A DNA stretch of 64,000 nt, taken from assembly GCA_003856375.1 (NCBI GenBank), contig CP034120.1, forward strand, positions 3,839,501 to 3,903,500, given 5' to 3'. This DNA comes from Glaciecola amylolytica (GTDB lineage Bacteria > Bacteroidota > Bacteroidia > Flavobacteriales_D > Crocinitomicaceae). Both the position numbers and the translations under genes were made by a program. The notes beneath the pieces were generated by a model. That model searched no databases. It saw nothing but the letters and a program-made list of their open reading frames with translations, and was not told the origin of the DNA. This document shows, piece by piece, positions 60,963-64,000 of the stretch. Position 1 is the first letter of the stretch, and every line of letters starts with the position of its first letter.

Positions 60963-62246
60963 ATGAGACAGATATTACTAATGATCATCAGTTTTTTCAT
61001 CCTTTGCAAACTGTCGGCTCAAAGCACGGATTACATTCACACAAGTGGCAAACATATTTTGGGACCTTGTGGCGACACCTTGCATTTGAAAGGAATCAAT
61101 TATGCACCATACAATTGGGGTTACGACATCAACGATCAGCGAATTGCCGAAATAGCTCAGACAGGAGCAAATGCGGTTCGTTTACCTTGGTATTCAAGTA
61201 ATCCCGGAGCAAATGTCTACTATGATTATGTTGCTTTGGACAGCATTATCAGTAAATGCGTTCAAAACAAATTGATTGTCATCCTGGAATTGCATGATTT
61301 CACCTGTGAAAATGATCCGAATGAACTGATTTCGGGTTCTGCCTGGTGGACCAACAGCAATGTGGTTCCCATTCTGAATAAATACAAAGAAAGCATCATC
61401 GTCAACATTGCCAATGAAACCTTGTATGTGAACTGGACAGGAAACCAGACTGCGGCACTTGCAACGTACACCAGCACCTATCAAACCATTATCAATAATC
61501 TTCGAAATGTTACCGGATTCAACTATCCCATCATGATTGATGCTCCTGACTGCGGACAAAACTCCGATGTATTTATCACTTCCAATACGGCAATAAATTT
61601 GATCAGCGCGGATCCGAAACACAATCTGATTTTTAGCGCACACGCCTATTGGTATGCATATGCGAATAACGACAGCACGCAAATGGCCAATAAAGTGAAC
61701 TCCGTATTGGCTGCCGGGATTCCCTTTGTTTTGGGTGAAATTGCTAACCAGCAGGATGATCAGACCATGTGCCAGCATACGCTCAATTACAAACCCTTAC
61801 TGCGCTATTGCGAAGCGAATGAGATCGACTGGATTGCCTGGAGTTGGGATCACGACTTATGTACACAAAGACAAATGTCGACGAACGGAACTTTTGCATC
61901 GTTGACAACTTACGGGAATGATCTGGTAAACAATCCGGATTACGGATTTAGCACCCGCCCTGCGGCAAAAAGCGAGTTTTTGGTCAACGGAGAATGCTCA
62001 ACAGCTTCAGTAGATGAAATGGAGTTATCACAGCTAAAGATATATCCCAACCCGAATAACGGAACGTTTATTTTGAAAGCAGATCAAAAAGAATTTGAAC
62101 TGACCTGCTATGATTTGCTGGGAAATAAGGTGGTATTAACGAATCAGGGAAATTCCTCTTACCAAATTCCTTCCGTACCGGGAGTTTATCTCCTGAAATT
62201 TCAAAGCACAGATCGGGAGGCAGTATCCCGCTTTGTAGTTCAGTAA
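60963..62246 (+). CDS. Secreted GH5-family glycoside hydrolase with T9SS type A sorting domain
   Basis: This 427-residue exported enzyme has a signal peptide of 19 residues (ILCKLSAQ) and a GH5-type TIM barrel (about 20-340): LKGINYAPYNW at the first strand, ANAVRLPWY, ELHDF, the acid/base Glu in VNIANET (E152), SAHAYWYAY, the nucleophile Glu in FVLGEIANQ (E259) and WIAWSWDHD. These fit beta-mannanase/cellulase-like GH5 members; the exact substrate is open. The C-terminus (LKIYPNPNNGTFILKADQ ... KFQSTDREAVSRFVVQ) is a type A sorting domain, predicting release or cell-surface attachment. It diverges from a propeller-type sensor kinase operon. Confidence 0.92.
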   Translation: MRQILLMIISFFILCKLSAQSTDYIHTSGKHILGPCGDTLHLKGINYAPYNWGYDINDQRIAEIAQTGANAVRLPWYSSNPGANVYYDYVALDSIISKCVQNKLIVILELHDFTCENDPNELISGSAWWTNSNVVPILNKYKESIIVNIANETLYVNWTGNQTAALATYTSTYQTIINNLRNVTGFNYPIMIDAPDCGQNSDVFITSNTAINLISADPKHNLIFSAHAYWYAYANNDSTQMANKVNSVLAAGIPFVLGEIANQQDDQTMCQHTLNYKPLLRYCEANEIDWIAWSWDHDLCTQRQMSTNGTFASLTTYGNDLVNNPDYGFSTRPAAKSEFLVNGECSTASVDEMELSQLKIYPNPNNGTFILKADQKEFELTCYDLLGNKVVLTNQGNSSYQIPSVPGVYLLKFQSTDREAVSRFVVQ

Positions 62247-62266
62247 TTAATCAAAAAACAGTGAAT

Positions 62267-62716
62267 ATGAAAATAGGATTGATTTTTCTGGCAATGGTGT
62301 TTTTTGCCTTTACTTCCTGCAAAAAGAAGGAAGTCATTAAAACGAACACGGTAGAGGTTGAACCGGAGCCGTCTTTAACCGGAAGTTGGGAAGGTTATTA
62401 TGGCGGAATAACCGTTTCTGCTTCGGGGGATACTTCATTTTATAACCCAACCCATGGTTATTCCATGATCTTCAAATCAAACGGAAGTGCCGCGGTATAC
62501 AATTCCAAACTGGCCGATACGGCAATCGCTGATTTGGCTCAGGGAACGTGGATTTATTCCACAAATAACACCATTTTTGTGGGTTATAATTATGTGTCAT
62601 CAAATGAGTACTATTTTGTCCGTGCGGTTGTGGATTCGAAGATGCATGCCATCAATGGAAAATGGTACAATAGCAACGGGAGCGTGGGTGGTTTGTTTTA
62701 TTTAGTCAAAAAGTAA
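62267..62716 (+). CDS. Small lipoprotein, META/lipocalin-like size, unknown function
   Basis: The ATG at 62267 gives a 149-residue lipoprotein: MKIGLIFLAMVFFAFTSC, with Cys18 as lipidation site followed by KKKE. The mature part starts with a short linker and then beta strands (LTGSWEGYYGGITVSASGD, GYSMIFKSNGSAAVYN, QGTWIYSTNNTIFVGYNY, YFVRAVVDSKMHAINGKWYN), a pattern like small lipocalin-like beta barrels common in Bacteroidota. It follows the GH5 gene by 20 bases, so cotranscription is likely. The longer frame from GTG 62261 adds only two residues. Confidence 0.82.
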   Translation: MKIGLIFLAMVFFAFTSCKKKEVIKTNTVEVEPEPSLTGSWEGYYGGITVSASGDTSFYNPTHGYSMIFKSNGSAAVYNSKLADTAIADLAQGTWIYSTNNTIFVGYNYVSSNEYYFVRAVVDSKMHAINGKWYNSNGSVGGLFYLVKK

Positions 62717-62915
62717 AGTGGAGAATGAGAGGCTTCTTCAGTTATTAGGAATTCAACTAACTGTGAGAATTTGAAACAAAGTTAATCTATTCAAATTCAA
62801 CTCATTAACTTCTTTTGGCTGTTAAATCTTCTCATTTCGCCTTTTTTGGCTATTTTGAATTGAAACTATCAATACCTTTGTGCGTGCAAATAAATACCAT
62901 TTGTGCTATAAAACT

Positions 62916-63998
62916 ATGCAATACATACGACTCACGAGAAGTGACGACTTTACAAAGAAACTCTCCCAGCAAGTAGACGAATATCTCAAAAGGAATAATC
63001 TGAAGCGTTATGGTAACTGGCGAATTTTATTGAAAGTTCCACTAATGTTCTCCATGTTCCTGCTTCCATATTTTTTAATGATTTTCGGTGTAATCGAAAA
63101 TCACTGGCTGATGTTCTTCATGACGATGATCATGGGTGTCGGGATGGCCGGAATCGGACTTTCGATTATGCATGATGCCAATCACGGAGCATTCTCAAAA
63201 TACAAATGGCTGAATAAAATCATGAGCTTCTCCATGGAAGTTCTTGGTGGGTTTAATTTGAACTGGCGGATTCAGCACAACGTATTGCATCACAGTTTTA
63301 CGAATGTGCATGATATGGATGAAGACATCGATTCAATCGGATTGCTGCGTTTTTCACCAAACATGCCGCGTAAAAAAGTACACCGCTTTCAAGTATATTA
63401 TGCCTGGTTCTTTTACGGTTTGATGACCTTATCCTGGATGACAAACAAGGATTTCATGCAGTTGAGCCGTTATAGCAAAGAAGGATTATTGCAAGCGCAG
63501 AATACGACTTTCAGAAAAGCATTGATTCAGTTGATTTTTTCAAAATTGCTTTACTACGTATACATCATCGCGATTCCTTTATTGGTGATGGATGTTACCT
63601 GGTGGCAGGTTCTGATCGGATTCTTTGTGATGCATTTCATTTGTGGAATCATCCTGGCATTCGTATTCCAGGTAGCGCACGTGATGCCGGAAACAGAATT
63701 CATGACCAAAGATGGTTATACTGAAAAGAATGATGACATTTCATGGGCAAAACATCAAATGATGACAACTGCGAATTTCGAGAATTGGAATCCATTATTG
63801 ACTTGGTATGTGGGAGGTTTGAATTATCAGATTGAGCACCATTTGTTCCCGGATATTTCGCACGTACATTACCCGAAGATCTCGAAAATTGTAAAAAAGA
63901 CTGCTCAGGAATACGGCATTCAATACAATTATCACAAAACATTCGGTGCCGCAATTTTCAATCATTTGAGATTGTTGAAACAATTGGGCAGAGCTTAA
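62916..63998 (+). CDS. Membrane fatty acid desaturase
   Basis: This 360-residue acyl desaturase of the membrane di-iron class has three His boxes: HDANHGAFS (about residue 89), HNVLHHSFTN (about 124) and a C-terminal QIEHHLFPDISH (about 306). Two pairs of membrane helices precede and follow. The pattern with a HDANH first box and QxxHH third box fits the front-end / linoleoyl-CoA desaturase-like branch; no cytochrome b5 domain is attached. The ATG at 62916 is chosen because a -7-like TACCTTTG lies at 62873-62880, overlapping the alternative GTG start. It ends two bases before the window edge. Confidence 0.92.
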   Translation: MQYIRLTRSDDFTKKLSQQVDEYLKRNNLKRYGNWRILLKVPLMFSMFLLPYFLMIFGVIENHWLMFFMTMIMGVGMAGIGLSIMHDANHGAFSKYKWLNKIMSFSMEVLGGFNLNWRIQHNVLHHSFTNVHDMDEDIDSIGLLRFSPNMPRKKVHRFQVYYAWFFYGLMTLSWMTNKDFMQLSRYSKEGLLQAQNTTFRKALIQLIFSKLLYYVYIIAIPLLVMDVTWWQVLIGFFVMHFICGIILAFVFQVAHVMPETEFMTKDGYTEKNDDISWAKHQMMTTANFENWNPLLTWYVGGLNYQIEHHLFPDISHVHYPKISKIVKKTAQEYGIQYNYHKTFGAAIFNHLRLLKQLGRA

Positions 63999-64000
63999 AC

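Overview
The window comes from a member of the Bacteroidota, most likely order Flavobacteriales and close to Fluviicola/Crocinitomicaceae (the family-level placement is inference). Several things point there. There are four type IX secretion (T9SS) cargo proteins with type A or type B C-terminal sorting domains. Bacteroidota-type promoters occur (-33 TTG/TTTG, -7 TAnnTTTG), and Shine-Dalgarno sequences are nearly absent. There is a DksA-like protein without its zinc finger next to lspA, a DUF4286-rsmA pair, and LytS/LytTR and beta-propeller two-component systems. It reads as an ordinary chromosomal segment: no rRNA, intact tRNA, CRISPR array, phage or insertion sequence was seen.

Layout. 1-2431: GTPase genes era (partial) and der, converging through a perfect palindromic terminator on a metallo-beta-lactamase-fold hydrolase. 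2432-8749: two large T9SS type B proteins and a small exported protein on the minus strand; the two large genes share a tandemly duplicated 1.6 kb block that also carried along the start of the hydrolase gene, now a pseudogene fragment at 4566-4662. 8883-18093: minus-strand housekeeping block (PAP2-like protein, rpoN, asnS, AEC transporter, dxs, GNAT-like protein plus iron alcohol dehydrogenase). 18360-20892: an unknown membrane protein with an amidohydrolase. 21242-25870: TetR-controlled tripartite drug-efflux operon (TolC, HlyD, DHA2-type MFS) with promoter and operator visible. 26181-29126: an ECF sigma factor followed by a membrane anti-sigma-like protein that carries a c-type cytochrome domain, the most unusual system here. 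29323-34189: fatty acid hydroxylase, lysoplasmalogenase and leuS. 34391-39125: small exported protein, TPR-LytS kinase and LytTR regulator, a possible structured RNA, and three small proteins. 39321-47962: exported protein, lepA, bestrophin-like channel with an unlisted 54-residue membrane protein, a Wzz/O-antigen-ligase pair, ribE. 48122-53863: repeat-rich T9SS type A protein, DUF4286-rsmA, DksA-like-lspA. 53997-57271: a toxin-antitoxin locus whose toxin has an in-frame stop, kdsB, an exported protein, pth. 57274-62716: propeller histidine kinase/NarL-type regulator diverging from a secreted GH5 glycosidase and a lipoprotein. 62916-63998: fatty acid desaturase.

Functional threads are (1) exported and surface proteins sorted by T9SS, (2) envelope and lipid functions (kdsB, desaturase, hydroxylase, lysoplasmalogenase, Wzz/ligase, lspA), (3) signal transduction through two two-component systems, rpoN and an ECF sigma/anti-sigma pair, and (4) core translation genes.

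Intergenic DNA is rich in repeated structure. One stem-loop family (core gtcggggYga/tcRccccgac) serves as terminator at several gene ends and shows compensatory changes. A second stem-loop type appears twice. A 50-68 bp palindrome-centred repeat lies upstream of asnS, lepA and kdsB. Coordinates of start codons were moved from the longest open frame wherever promoter position, signal peptide or family alignment argued for it.
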